A stretch of 64,000 nucleotides of DNA from Lachnospiraceae bacterium AF51-6-b8A (GCA_027682585.1 JAQCZH010000001.1:372001-436000), one strand, 5' to 3'. Shown: positions 9,793 through 19,038, counted from the stretch's first letter. Translations and numbers: made by a program. Notes: generated from the sequence alone by a model not told the origin.

Positions 9793-10365
9793 ATGAAGGA
9801 TTACGAGAAATTCTATTATGAATATATCAGGGAACTCAGAGAAAAACATGAGGCCAACGTCAACAGGATCCGGATTGGAATTCGAATCAATCTGTTTTTG
9901 CCGCTGGCGTTTTTGATTCTGAGTTTTGCGATCGGCGGTTCCCGCTTTATCTTTCTGATGCTCTGGATTGTCAGCCTTTTCGGGATAGCAGCTTATCTTA
10001 TTTTTGTGGAGTACACGGATTTTGAACTCCAGCAGAAGCTGATTGATCTGGAAGAGAGAGAGGATGAGAAGCCGGAGTCTCTGATTGAGGGGAATTATCT
10101 GGAACCGCATCTGGAATCGCTGCAGGAGAAGATGGGATCTATCGCAGAGGCAAAAAGCAGGAAAATCGAGCAGATCGTTGAAGTCAGGAAGAGGACGATC
10201 GAGCAGATTGTTGAATTAAAAGAGCAGAAGAACGTCCCGGTCCATTCCAGGGAAGAGGATATGGGACTGATCACGGTGGATGAAGTCATCTGTTCCCAAA
10301 AGGATGAAGACATGCCTTCGCTGGATGCTTCCGGAGCAAAGATGAAGGAGGAGTCCCATGCGTAA
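9793..10365 (+). CDS. Small two-helix membrane protein with charged coiled-coil tail
   Basis: 190 residues with two adjacent hydrophobic helices (about 36-77), a short loop between them and a long acidic/basic cytosolic tail. The tail contains an imperfect internal repeat, K-I-E-Q-I-V-E-V-R-K followed by T-I-E-Q-I-V-E-L-K-E, that would form a coiled coil. I do not recognise a named family. It sits between two YhgE/Pip genes and its last codons overlap the second Pip start by 8 nt, so translational coupling and a shared complex are likely. Function unknown. Confidence 0.7.
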   Translation: MKDYEKFYYEYIRELREKHEANVNRIRIGIRINLFLPLAFLILSFAIGGSRFIFLMLWIVSLFGIAAYLIFVEYTDFELQQKLIDLEEREDEKPESLIEGNYLEPHLESLQEKMGSIAEAKSRKIEQIVEVRKRTIEQIVELKEQKNVPVHSREEDMGLITVDEVICSQKDEDMPSLDASGAKMKEESHA

Positions 10366-12502
10366 TATATTTAAGGTCTTTCGCAGGGACGCCAGGCGGA
10401 TCTGGACCAACGTGGTGGCCCTGGTGGTAATTATGGGTCTGGCCGTGATTCCCTCTCTCTATGCCTGGTTTAATATCCTGTCAAACTGGGATCCCTACGG
10501 TTCCGCCTCAACCAGAAATTTAAAGGTCGCTGTGGCGACGGAAGATCATGGGGCAGATCTGGATGGGGCTAAGATTAATATCGGAGATATTGTAATCGAC
10601 AAATTAAAGACCAACCAGTCCATAGGCTGGGTCTTTGTGGACAAGGCAGAGACTGCGCAGGAGGGAGTGACCAGCGGCAAGTATTACGCGGCACTGGTCA
10701 TCGACGGTAATTTCTCAACAGATATGCTCTCTTTTATTGGGGGCCGGCTCAATCATCCTCAAATTGACTACTATGAGAACGAGAAGAAAAATGCCATCGC
10801 TCCTAAAATTACCGGTAAAGTTAAGACGACGGTGCAGGAGGAAGTCAATAAGGCCTTTGTCAGCTCCCTGGCCCAGGGCATGCTCTCGGCGGGGAAGTAT
10901 ATCTCCAGCACCGATGGGAAAATGCCTCTGACGGATGCGGCTCTGGAACATCTCAAACAGATGGACGCAGACATGACGACCAGTATCGGAGTCATCAATG
11001 CCTATATTTCACTGGCAGATTCAGCAGATCAGGTGAAGCGGGCAAGTGAGGCGCTCGCCGAAGAACTGCGGCAGATGGCCGGCGACAGCAAAAACAGTCT
11101 GCGTGCAGCGAAAGAGCGGGCTAAGAGCCAGCAGTCTGGAATCGCCGGGAGTTCGGGAACAGGAAAGGGAAGTGGACAGACCGCCGATTATATCGAGTCG
11201 CAGCTTGCGGGAGTTTCCGATTATCTGCAGACTCTGCAGCAGCAGCTGTCGAGCGGGCAGGAACTGGCGGAACCCAAAATCGATCAGCTGGAGGCGGTTT
11301 TAGACGGTCTGCACAGTCAGGTCAACGGGGCTCTCTCAGCAATTCATCTGTCTGCCCGTTTTCAGGTCAAGCTGGACACATTAAATCAGCGGTATCAAAC
11401 CATGCGGGATCGGCTGGAGGGCATGAAAGCAGCGGCCAGAAGCGGGCAGTCAACGCTGACTCTGTCCAGACAGGCGGCGGATGACTGTGGTCAGCTGCTG
11501 GCATCCAGCCGGGAGGTCCTTGAGGATTACCGCAGCCAGGTCAAACCTGGGGTTTCAGCATCGATGGATTCGATTAAGAATTCTATGACGGAGGCGGGCA
11601 GACTCCTGGACAATGCCGGCGGAAATATTGATGCCGTGAACAAGATTCTTGCGTCCTATCCGGATCTGTCCGGGGCGGCCAGAGGGGACCTGGTTACGGC
11701 GAGAGACAACTTGTCTCAGATGCAGGGAAAACTGCGCGAATTGATCGACCAGGTCTCTAAGTTTCGTTCTTCTGACCAGTACAGTATGCTGGTCAGGTTG
11801 ATCGAGTCAGATCCGGATCTGGTTGCCGATTTCATTTCCTCTCCAGTGGGGCTTACAATGGAGTCCGTCTATCCCATCGAGAATAATGGTTCGGCCATGG
11901 CTGCTTTCTATGTCATTCTGGCTATTTGGGTTGGAGCTCTGATTCAGGTGGCGATCTTAAGGCCCCGCCAGAAGCATCCGGGAGAGATCCCAGGGGTCAA
12001 GCCCCGGCATGAGTTTCTGGGGCGCTATCTGATTTTTTTCCTCCTGGGACAGGTTCAGACTCTAATCATTGTTCTTGGAACCCTTTTTTATGTGCGGATT
12101 CAGGTTCAGTCCCGCTTTCTTTTCTGGCTGGCGGCAGCGGTATCCAGTCTGATCTTCACTTTTCTTCTCTATGCGCTTACCTACGCCTTCGGAGCAGTGG
12201 GAGAAGCGGTAGGCGTCGTGATTATGGTTGTCCAGGTGGCCGGGAGCGGAGGTACCTTTCCCATTGAGGTTCTGCCGCAGATCTATAAGGTCCTCTACCC
12301 GTTTATGCCCTTCCGCTATGGAATCAATGCCCTGCGGGAGTGCGTCGGCGGTTTCTATGCCAATGCCTATGCGGTCAACCTGCTGCATCTGCTCCTCTTT
12401 GCGATTCCTGCTCTCATGGTTGGTCTTGGTATCAGCAGGATTATCGGAGGTCTGACTCATAAGATTGAGGCGTCCAAGGAGGGATCTGATCTGTGGGCAT
12501 AA
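10358..12502 (+). CDS. YhgE/Pip-domain membrane protein (second copy)
   Basis: 714 residues, a paralogue of the protein encoded at 7620. It has the same N-terminal helix and Y-A-W-F-N-x-x-S-N-W-D-P-Y-G segment, a related E-K-K-N-A-I-A-P-K-I-T motif near residue 145, a coiled-coil-rich extracytoplasmic middle and the C-terminal permease-like helices with the G-T-F-P-I-E-V-L-P signature (G-T-Y-P-I-E-V-L-P in the first copy). AAGGAGGAG precedes ATG 10358, inside the end of the previous gene. Two similar subunits in one cluster suggest a heterodimer; this is inference. Confidence 0.87.
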   Translation: MRNIFKVFRRDARRIWTNVVALVVIMGLAVIPSLYAWFNILSNWDPYGSASTRNLKVAVATEDHGADLDGAKINIGDIVIDKLKTNQSIGWVFVDKAETAQEGVTSGKYYAALVIDGNFSTDMLSFIGGRLNHPQIDYYENEKKNAIAPKITGKVKTTVQEEVNKAFVSSLAQGMLSAGKYISSTDGKMPLTDAALEHLKQMDADMTTSIGVINAYISLADSADQVKRASEALAEELRQMAGDSKNSLRAAKERAKSQQSGIAGSSGTGKGSGQTADYIESQLAGVSDYLQTLQQQLSSGQELAEPKIDQLEAVLDGLHSQVNGALSAIHLSARFQVKLDTLNQRYQTMRDRLEGMKAAARSGQSTLTLSRQAADDCGQLLASSREVLEDYRSQVKPGVSASMDSIKNSMTEAGRLLDNAGGNIDAVNKILASYPDLSGAARGDLVTARDNLSQMQGKLRELIDQVSKFRSSDQYSMLVRLIESDPDLVADFISSPVGLTMESVYPIENNGSAMAAFYVILAIWVGALIQVAILRPRQKHPGEIPGVKPRHEFLGRYLIFFLLGQVQTLIIVLGTLFYVRIQVQSRFLFWLAAAVSSLIFTFLLYALTYAFGAVGEAVGVVIMVVQVAGSGGTFPIEVLPQIYKVLYPFMPFRYGINALRECVGGFYANAYAVNLLHLLLFAIPALMVGLGISRIIGGLTHKIEASKEGSDLWA

Positions 12503-12685
12503 GAGGAAGCCGGACCGGGCATTGTTATTCTGGGTGTATATCTGTTGAAAAGGGAGATTCAGGTGACTTTTTGGCAGGGAAAAATTAAGATAGAAACAGG
12601 AAGTCCACAGCATGTACTCTCTGACAAGAGGCGACAGACGGGCTGGATTTTGTGAGCAAATTTTGTAAATCACCAGGAGGGAACC

Positions 12686-13198
12686 ATGAATTTCTTAAAA
12701 TTGGCGGAGAAGCGTTATTCCTGCAAGAAGTACAGCGACAGGGCCATCGAGGAGGATAAGCTGCAGGCGGTTTTAGAAGCCGGCCGACTGGCGCCGACAG
12801 CCAAGAATCTGCAGGAGCAGCATGTATATGTGCTCCAGTCTGAGGGGGCTCTGTCTAAGTTTGACCAGCTGACTCCCTGCCGCTATGGGGCAGGGACGGC
12901 CTTGATGGTCACCTACAACAGGAATAATGTCTACACATATCCGGGAGAGAAACGCGATTCAGGGGCAGAGGACGCCGCAATTGTCGCGACTCACATGATT
13001 CTCGAGGCGACGGAGCAGGGGCTGGACTCCTGCTGGGTTAATTTCTTTGATCCCGATCAGGCCAAAGAAATCTACGGCCTGCCGGAAGAGGAGGAGGTCC
13101 TCATGTTTATGGATCTGGGCTATGCCGCCAAGGAGGCGGGCCCTCTTCCCAATCACAGAAGCCGCAAGGACTTGAGTGAGACGGTATCTTATCTGTAA
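12686..13198 (+). CDS. Nitroreductase-family flavoprotein
   Basis: A 170-residue FMN-dependent nitroreductase-like protein. The N-terminus has the family pattern R-x-S-x-x-x-Y-x-x-x-x-I and A-G-R-L-A-P-T-A-K-N, the FMN-contacting region; a Gly-rich C-terminal strand ends in a basic tail. The length is that of the short Clostridial nitroreductases. RBS AGGAGGGA precedes ATG 12686. Likely an NAD(P)H-dependent reductase; the substrate is unknown. Confidence 0.85.
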   Translation: MNFLKLAEKRYSCKKYSDRAIEEDKLQAVLEAGRLAPTAKNLQEQHVYVLQSEGALSKFDQLTPCRYGAGTALMVTYNRNNVYTYPGEKRDSGAEDAAIVATHMILEATEQGLDSCWVNFFDPDQAKEIYGLPEEEEVLMFMDLGYAAKEAGPLPNHRSRKDLSETVSYL

Positions 13199-13205
13199 GA
13201 TACCG
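13182..13205. repeat. Perfect 10-bp inverted repeat across a stop codon
   Basis: CGGTATCTTA (13182-13191) and TAAGATACCG (13196-13205) are separated by TCTG. The right arm starts with the TAA stop codon of the nitroreductase. No T-run follows, so it is not a classical intrinsic terminator; it may stabilise the mRNA 3' end. Confidence 0.6.
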
Positions 13206-13282
13206 CAGCTGCAGTGAACTCGTGAGATTCAGGTCAAGAAGGCCTGCCTGAGCAAGAAAATAATATGAGGAAAAATGCCCCG

Positions 13283-13804
13283 ATGAGAAGAAGTGATCGT
13301 CAGCTGACAGATCGCGAGAAAATCTTAGCGATCATGAGAGATTGTGATGTGGTCCGACTGGGAATAAGGGATGATGACGGCTATCCCTACATTGTCCCCC
13401 TTAATTTCGGTATAGAAGAAGTCGATGGGCAGGTACGCATTTATCTGCATTCCGCTCAGGAGGGCCATAAGCTTGATTTGCTGCACAGGGATTCCAGGGT
13501 GACCTTCGAGATGGACGCCAATCATGTGCTCTATTCAGACCGGGAGCGGGGCTACTGCACCATGAATTACCGGTCTGTCATGGGGAGGGGAGAGGCGGTC
13601 TTCATCAGCGATCCTGCCGCAAAGGAGCACGATCTGACGATTATGACAGATCACTATCACAGGGAGCACTTCGCCTTCAATCCGGCAGCGATTTTAAGAA
13701 CTGAGGTGCTGGAGATTCGGGTGGACTTCGCGACGGTGACCGCCAAGCATAAACAGACCAAAATTCCGGCCGGCAAGCCCGGTGTAACCAGTCGCCCCAT
13801 GTGA
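13283..13804 (+). CDS. Pyridoxamine 5'-phosphate oxidase-related flavin-binding protein (NimA-like)
   Basis: About 173 residues. The opening M-R-R-S-D-R-x-x-T-D and the following L-G-x-x-D-x-D-G-Y-P-Y-I-V-P-L-N strand are typical of the NimA/5-nitroimidazole-resistance-like branch of the PNPOx split-barrel family, which binds FMN or related cofactors. ATG 13283 fits the family N-terminus; ATG 13265 is in frame and also possible, since GAGG at 13267 lies between them. It sits between a nitroreductase and yaaA on the same strand. Nitroimidazole resistance cannot be inferred from sequence. Confidence 0.8.
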   Translation: MRRSDRQLTDREKILAIMRDCDVVRLGIRDDDGYPYIVPLNFGIEEVDGQVRIYLHSAQEGHKLDLLHRDSRVTFEMDANHVLYSDRERGYCTMNYRSVMGRGEAVFISDPAAKEHDLTIMTDHYHREHFAFNPAAILRTEVLEIRVDFATVTAKHKQTKIPAGKPGVTSRPM

Positions 13805-13868
13805 CAGGCAGAAGATCCCTTCTGTCAGTCGCCCTGAAGAGGGGCGTATCGTCAGAAATGAGTTAGAA

Positions 13869-14657
13869 ATGAAAATCATCATAAGTCCCGCCAAGAAAAT
13901 GCGCGTTGATACGGATTGTCTGGAGGCGACGGCTCTTCCCTGTTTCTTGAATGAAGCAGAGGAGATTTTGTCGTATTTAAAAGGACTTTCTTATGAGGAG
14001 GCCAGGAAGCTCTGGGGCTGCAATGACAAGATTGCAAGGGAGAATTACGAGCGAATCGGACGGATGGGCAAGACGCAGCTGGCCAATGTCAAGGCGCTGA
14101 CACCGGCGATTCTGGCCTATGACGGAATTGCCTTTACCTATATGGCACCAGGGGTCTTTGAGGATCAGCAGTTCGCCTATGTTCAGGAACATCTGCGTAT
14201 TCTGTCGGGTTTCTACGGCATTCTTCGTCCTCTGGATGGCCTTGTGCCCTATCGGCTGGAAATGCAGGCCAAGGCCAGGGTGGGGAGGAGTGGGAATCTC
14301 TATGAATTTTGGGGAGACAAACTCTATCGGGCGCTCCTTGAAGAAGAACAATCGGATCGAGAACACTGGATTGTCAATCTCGCTTCCAGAGAGTATGCCA
14401 AGTGCATCGATGCCTATCTTGGGCCCGGGGATCATATGGTGACAGCCGTATTTGGAGAATGGTCCGCAGATAGGTTCGTGCAGAGGGGCGTTTACGCCAA
14501 GATGGCCCGGGGAGATATGGTTCGCTATCTGGCTTCGATCAATGCCAGCCAGCCGGAGGCAATGAAGGATTATCGGGGGCTGGGCTATCACTTTGATGAG
14601 GGAAGATCCAACGAGAAAACTTATGTATTCTTGCGGGATTCGCAGGCAGCGGTGTAA
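13869..14657 (+). CDS. yaaA: Peroxide stress protein YaaA (DUF328)
   Basis: 262 residues beginning with the family signature I-I-S-P-A-K-K-M. Central Y-x-G-I-A-F and L-R-P-L-D-G-L-x-P-Y-R-L-E-M motifs and a C-terminal N-L-A-S-x-E-Y segment match YaaA. In E. coli YaaA lowers intracellular iron under peroxide stress and has DNA-binding ability; the molecular activity is not fully settled. The spacing of 64 nt from the upstream gene suggests a possible operon. RBS is weak. Confidence 0.9.
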   Translation: MKIIISPAKKMRVDTDCLEATALPCFLNEAEEILSYLKGLSYEEARKLWGCNDKIARENYERIGRMGKTQLANVKALTPAILAYDGIAFTYMAPGVFEDQQFAYVQEHLRILSGFYGILRPLDGLVPYRLEMQAKARVGRSGNLYEFWGDKLYRALLEEEQSDREHWIVNLASREYAKCIDAYLGPGDHMVTAVFGEWSADRFVQRGVYAKMARGDMVRYLASINASQPEAMKDYRGLGYHFDEGRSNEKTYVFLRDSQAAV

Positions 14658-14782
14658 CAGATGACGGCAGAATGTCTGCAGAGGGGATTTTTTTGCTGAT
14701 TAGAATAGCGTTTGCGCTGCGTGAAGAGATTGCAAAGAGCGGGTGAAGAGAGAACTTTCATTTTCGAGAAATGAGGAAGAGC

Positions 14783-15505
14783 ATGTGTGAAAATAAGGGA
14801 ATTCTAATAGGAGTGGGTGTTGGTCCCGGTGACCCGGAACTGGTGACTTTAAAGGCCGTTCGCATGATTGGGGAGGCAGACCGTATCATTCTGCCCCAGA
14901 GCAAGGCAAAAGAGGCCCGCGCCTACAAGATTGCCCTGGGAGCAGTTCCCGCTTTGACTGATAAATGCCTGCTGGGCCTTGATTTTCCCATGACGAGGGA
15001 TAAGGAAAAGCGGGACCGGCAGATTCGGGCCAATTACGAGGCGATTCGTTCCTATCTGGCAGCGGGAGAGAAACTGGCCTTTTTAACCATCGGAGATCCC
15101 TGCATCTATTCGACTTTCTGCTATCTCAAGACCTGTGCTGAGGAGGAGGGCTATGCCACGGCTCTGGTCAATGGAATTCCCTCCTTTGTGGCGGCCGCAG
15201 CCCGCTGGAATATTCCTCTTTGTCTGGATGATGAGGAGGTTCATCTGCTCAACGGGAAAAGTCATCTGGCAAGGGAACTGGCCCTGCCCGGCAGTAAGAT
15301 CGTAATGAAGGCCGGCCGTTGTCTGGGGGATTTGGCTGACGCCATCGAGAAAATGCCCGGCACCAGGGTCTATGCGGTCAAGGATTGCGGACTTCCCAGC
15401 GAAGAGATCTTCGATGATGTCTGCGAGGTACCGGAAGACTACATGGTGACCGTGATTGTCAAGGAAAGACCGGGGCAGGAAGAGATCAATCATTGGGATG
15501 AATGA
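14783..15505 (+). CDS. cobI: Precorrin-2 C20-methyltransferase-like (CobI/CbiL)
   Basis: 240 residues of the tetrapyrrole (corrin/porphyrin) methylase fold. The N-terminal G-V-G-V-G-P-G-D-P-E-L-V-T-L-K-A loop and G-D-P-x-I-Y-S-T-F segment bind SAM; G-I-P-S-F follows. These match CbiL/CobI, which methylates C-20 of (cobalt-)precorrin-2 in cobalamin synthesis. ATG 14783 is chosen because GAGGAAG lies 5-6 nt upstream; an ATG at 14771 is in frame. No other corrin gene is in the window and no cobalamin riboswitch was seen upstream. Confidence 0.82.
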   Translation: MCENKGILIGVGVGPGDPELVTLKAVRMIGEADRIILPQSKAKEARAYKIALGAVPALTDKCLLGLDFPMTRDKEKRDRQIRANYEAIRSYLAAGEKLAFLTIGDPCIYSTFCYLKTCAEEEGYATALVNGIPSFVAAAARWNIPLCLDDEEVHLLNGKSHLARELALPGSKIVMKAGRCLGDLADAIEKMPGTRVYAVKDCGLPSEEIFDDVCEVPEDYMVTVIVKERPGQEEINHWDE

Positions 15506-15525
15506 CTCTCTTGCCCTGCAGGTTT

Positions 15526-16530
15526 CTAGATTTCAGCAATAATTTCATCAATCTGGGCCAGCTCTGTCTGGCTGAAGTCCAAATGCCCAAGAGCGTCTGC
15601 ATTTTCCTTGATCTGCGCGGGACTGGATGCCCCGATGATGACAGAGGCGACCTGAGACAAGCGCAGATCCCAGGCCAGGGCCATCTGGGCCAGAGACTGG
15701 CCGCGTTCTTTGGCCATCTCCTGCAGGCGGCGGGCAGCAGCCAGTTTATTTGCGGTCAGATCTTCTCTCTTGAGATAGCGGCCGTCATGGGCAATGCGGC
15801 TGTCAGCGGGGATACCGTTTAAGTAGCGATCGGAGAGCAGCCCCTGGGCCAGGGGAGAAAAGGCGATGATTCCGATACCGTCCTTTGCTGCCTGCTTATC
15901 GAGTCCCATGCGTTCAATCTTGCGGTCGAAGATGGAGTAGCGGGACTGATTGACAATCAGGGGCAGATGGATCTTCCTGGCATACTTGACTGCGGCGGCC
16001 GTCTGTTCGGCATTGTAGTTGGAGATGCCGGCGTAGATCGCCTTGCCTGCGTCCACAATTGACTTGAGGGCATCCAAAGTCTCTGTCAGTGGGGTATTGG
16101 GATCGGGACGGTGGTGATAGAAAATATCCACGTAATCGAGTCCAAGACGGCTCAGAGACTGGTTTAGACTCGCAATCAGGTATTTGCGGCTGCCCCAGTT
16201 CCCGTAAGGACCGGGCCACATATCATACCCGGCTTTGGAACTGATAACAAGCTCATCCCGGTAGGGTTTGAAATCCTCTGCCAGGAACTTGCCGGCATTT
16301 TTTTCCGCGCGGCCGTACTGTGGGCCATAGTTGTTGGCCAGATCAAATTGGGTGATTCCAAGATCGAAAGCGGTTCGCATCATGGCCCGCATATTGTCAG
16401 GGTTGTCATTCTCACCGAAATTATGCCAGAAGCCAAGGGAGATGGCAGGAAAGAGAAGGCCGCTTGTGCCGGCCCTGCGGTATAACATTTTCTCATAGCG
16501 GTTCTCAGATGCCTGATAGGCGTGTGACAT
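15526..16530 (-). CDS. Aldo/keto reductase, YghZ-like
   Basis: A 334-residue NADPH-dependent aldo/keto reductase. The catalytic tetrad can be placed: Asp in F-D-L-A-N-N-Y, Tyr in the same motif, Lys in S-S-K-A-G-Y and His in F-Y-H-H-R-P-D. The W-P-G-P-Y-G-x-W-G-S-R-K-Y segment is characteristic of the YghZ (L-glyceraldehyde 3-phosphate reductase) branch, which detoxifies aldehydes such as methylglyoxal. AAAGGAGGAAAAC precedes the ATG. A -10-like TATAAT on the minus strand (16566-16571) is its likely promoter, with a poor -35. Confidence 0.88.
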   Translation of the reverse strand: MSHAYQASENRYEKMLYRRAGTSGLLFPAISLGFWHNFGENDNPDNMRAMMRTAFDLGITQFDLANNYGPQYGRAEKNAGKFLAEDFKPYRDELVISSKAGYDMWPGPYGNWGSRKYLIASLNQSLSRLGLDYVDIFYHHRPDPNTPLTETLDALKSIVDAGKAIYAGISNYNAEQTAAAVKYARKIHLPLIVNQSRYSIFDRKIERMGLDKQAAKDGIGIIAFSPLAQGLLSDRYLNGIPADSRIAHDGRYLKREDLTANKLAAARRLQEMAKERGQSLAQMALAWDLRLSQVASVIIGASSPAQIKENADALGHLDFSQTELAQIDEIIAEI

Positions 16531-16690
16531 GTTTTCCTCCTTTTTTCAGTGCCTTTGCTGTCCCTATTATAGAACAGATTTGGGATTACAGTCTGTGGCA
16601 AGACCTTTGATTCATGATATATAGAGAATAGGACTCCAAATGAGTGTATAACAATCGACGGTCCGCAAAATACAGATTCTGCGGGATGGA

Positions 16691-18067
16691 TTAGCTGGAG
16701 GTATGGTTCAGATCCCGTAGGATTTCAGGCTGTACCAGCAGGTAGTAGGCTGTCATGGTGACAGAGATGATGGCCCAGGAGATGGGCATGCCGGCGAAGA
16801 GTTGTCCGATGCTGCCTCCGGGGACAATGATCAGGAGCCAGACGGCCCGAAAGCCGCAGATGCCAAGCAAATTGATCAGGGTTGAGACCAAAACCCTGTT
16901 TTCCGCCCGTAGAATGGAACCGAAGACTTCCGAGAAGACATAGATGACATAGAAGGGGGCAATGCAGCGGCAAATATCTTCTGCAAGGCCGATTACCTCC
17001 GCGTCTCTGGTAAAAAAAAGCATCAGTGAAGGAGTGAAGACCAGCAGCAGACCGGTGATGGTCAGAGCGAAGGCCAGTTCGATGAGGAGGACATTTCTGC
17101 TCGCTTTTCGGATTCGATCCGGCTTCGCCGCTCCGAAATTCTGCCCGATGAAGGTAGTGATGGAGGCGGAGAAGGAGGCGTCAATCATCCACCAGATGGC
17201 ATCCAGGCGGGCATAAGCTGTCCAGGCCGCCATGGCATTCACTCCCTTTTGGTTGAGAGCTGCCTGCAAAATCATATTGGAGATGGTGAACATGCTGCCG
17301 GCAATGGCCGTGGGAAGACCAATACGCAAGATTCTTACCAGCGTATGCGGATTCAGATGAAGCCGCCTTAAGGAGAGCCTGAGTCCGGGCGTCTTGCGGA
17401 TCAGAAGCCAGCTGACCAGAATGGCGGAAATGCCCTGGGAGATGTCGGTGGCGACAGCTACGCCTAAAACACCCATATGAAGGAATGCGACGAAGAAGAG
17501 GTCCAGGATGATGTTGATGGCAATCGTGGCGATCAGGATGTAGAGGGGGCGGCGGGAGTCGCCGATGGCTCTGAGAATGCCGGAACCCATATTATAGGTC
17601 AGGGTGAAGACCAGTCCGGCCATAAGGGTACGGATATAGAGGGCGGAGGCTTCCATCAGATCGGGGGGAGTCCGCAGGACCTGCAGGAAGGGCATGGTCA
17701 GAAAAAGCATGACAATCCCGAGCAGAAGACCTGTCAGGATGGAAAAAGCGTAGGCGGTGTGCAGGGCATCATCCACCTTATTGGTTTCATCGGCCCCAAA
17801 ATGCTGGGAGATGACGACGGTGGCTCCGGTCGACAGATTCATAAAGAAGGCAAAGAGAAAAAGGATGATCATGCCGGAGGAACCGCCGACGGCAGCCAGA
17901 GCTTCTGTTCCGGCAAATTGTCCAACCACGGAAGCGTCAACGGTGTTATAGAGCTGCTGAAAGAAAGCTCCGATGACAAGAGGGAGAAAAAAAGTCAGAA
18001 TCTGGCGGTTGATAGGACCCTGGATCAAAGATTTTTGAGCGGCTTTTGTTTGTTTCTGATTGGTCAT
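16691..18067 (-). CDS. MATE-family efflux transporter
   Basis: 458 residues with about twelve hydrophobic helices arranged as two MatE repeats. The first has the diagnostic P-L-V-I-G-A-F-F-Q-Q-L-Y-N-x-x-D region and V-G-Q-F-A-G-T-E-A-L-A-A-V-G-G. Members are Na+- or H+-coupled exporters of drugs and metabolites. Only a weak GAG lies before ATG 18067. A good sigma-A promoter is found about 160 bp upstream on the minus strand. Likely monocistronic. Confidence 0.93.
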   Translation of the reverse strand: MTNQKQTKAAQKSLIQGPINRQILTFFLPLVIGAFFQQLYNTVDASVVGQFAGTEALAAVGGSSGMIILFLFAFFMNLSTGATVVISQHFGADETNKVDDALHTAYAFSILTGLLLGIVMLFLTMPFLQVLRTPPDLMEASALYIRTLMAGLVFTLTYNMGSGILRAIGDSRRPLYILIATIAINIILDLFFVAFLHMGVLGVAVATDISQGISAILVSWLLIRKTPGLRLSLRRLHLNPHTLVRILRIGLPTAIAGSMFTISNMILQAALNQKGVNAMAAWTAYARLDAIWWMIDASFSASITTFIGQNFGAAKPDRIRKASRNVLLIELAFALTITGLLLVFTPSLMLFFTRDAEVIGLAEDICRCIAPFYVIYVFSEVFGSILRAENRVLVSTLINLLGICGFRAVWLLIIVPGGSIGQLFAGMPISWAIISVTMTAYYLLVQPEILRDLNHTSS

Positions 18068-18227
18068 CTGTTCTCACTTTATTTCTGGTTTTCGTCGAGG
18101 CCGACTGCGATCAGCAGATCGGTCATAGCTGCAAAGAGAGTGCGGCCGCTCGGATAAAAGCATATGATACGCAGACAGAGACGAACTGTCGCCGTTCTTG
18201 CCGCGGCCGTAGGGAGAAGTAATCCTA

Positions 18228-18256
18228 ATTGTAATCGGGATGGGTCTACTTCTCAA
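18228..18256 (-). promoter_or_regulatory. Predicted sigma-A promoter of the MATE gene
   Basis: Reading the minus strand, TTGAGA (18251-18256) and TACAAT (18228-18233) are 17 bp apart. The leader would be about 155 nt. It lies back-to-back with the promoter candidate of the divergent phosphatase gene. Confidence 0.5.
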
Positions 18257-18260
18257 GTTG

Positions 18261-18269
18261 TGTTATGAT
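18261..18269 (+). promoter_or_regulatory. Extended -10 promoter candidate
   Basis: TG-T-TATGAT, an extended -10 element, lies about 85 bp before the histidine phosphatase gene. The -35 is weak. Confidence 0.35.
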
Positions 18270-18352
18270 AGGAAAACTCGAAACGATCCAAAGAGGTTCA
18301 TTGTAAATCGGAGCAAGGGGATCGAAGATGGACAGGAAAAAGGGGAAAGGGG

Positions 18353-19003
18353 ATGAAAGGCAATCAGAGAAGAATGATGGAAGAAAAGAAGGTGCAGAAG
18401 ATGGCATGTCGTTTTATTATTGTCAGGCACGGTCAGACCTATTGGAACAAGGCCGGAAAATTCCAGGGCCAGGTGAATATTCCCCTCAATGAGACGGGGA
18501 GAATCCAGGCCGGAGCTTCTGCAGAGGAACTGGCAGGCCAGCCGATAGAAGTCTGTTTCTCTTCTCCGCTGGATCGGGCCATGGAGACGGCGGCGATCAT
18601 CTGCAGACCCCATGGGCTGAGGCCTCAGGCCAATCCACTGCTTTTGGAGAGGAATTATGGGATCTATGAGGGGGAGTCCTTTCTGATGGCCTTTGCCAAT
18701 CCGGGGCACGAACTCTACAGCATCAAGGATCCGGCTCACTATCGGGACCAGGTCATAACAGTGGAAAGCTATTCTCAAATTCTACAGCGGGCGCAGCGCA
18801 TTATCGACGAAATCATGCTTCCATCGGCAGAGAAGTACGATTGTGTCCTTTTGGCCGGTCACTGCGATATCTTCTGCGCTCTTTTTAGCAGACTCTTTGA
18901 AGTGCCTCTGGCTGATTACTGGAAACAGGCCCTGCCCAATGCGGGCTATGCCATCATTGACTATGCGGACGGCTATTTTACAGAGGTGGAAGTCAGTGGA
19001 TAA
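18353..19003 (+). CDS. Histidine phosphatase family protein
   Basis: Phosphoglycerate mutase-like phosphatase, up to 216 residues. The phosphohistidine motif V-R-H-G-Q-T lies about residues 24-29, with S-S-P-L-D-R-A and the second catalytic His in L-A-G-H-C-D. The start is uncertain: ATG 18353 has AAAGGGG immediately before it, and ATG 18401 (M-A-C-R-F) would give the usual family N-terminus. Substrate unknown; members act on phosphosugars, nucleotides or cobalamin intermediates (CobC). Confidence 0.82.
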   Translation: MKGNQRRMMEEKKVQKMACRFIIVRHGQTYWNKAGKFQGQVNIPLNETGRIQAGASAEELAGQPIEVCFSSPLDRAMETAAIICRPHGLRPQANPLLLERNYGIYEGESFLMAFANPGHELYSIKDPAHYRDQVITVESYSQILQRAQRIIDEIMLPSAEKYDCVLLAGHCDIFCALFSRLFEVPLADYWKQALPNAGYAIIDYADGYFTEVEVSG

Positions 19004-19009
19004 AATTGC

Positions 19010-19038
19010 TTGCAATTAAAATGGAGATCGCGTATAAT
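19010..19038 (+). promoter_or_regulatory. Predicted sigma-A promoter of rubredoxin
   Basis: TTGCAA (19010-19015) and TATAAT (19033-19038) are 17 bp apart, placing the start about 70 nt before the rubredoxin ATG. Confidence 0.6.

Noticed and set aside
15502..15822. Plus-strand open frame after cobI
   Set aside because: It is antisense to the aldo/keto reductase, which has an intact catalytic tetrad.
17477..18157. A long plus-strand open frame of 226 codons
   Set aside because: It lies antisense within the MATE gene, whose product is clearly recognisable; the antisense frame has no family features and a biased composition.
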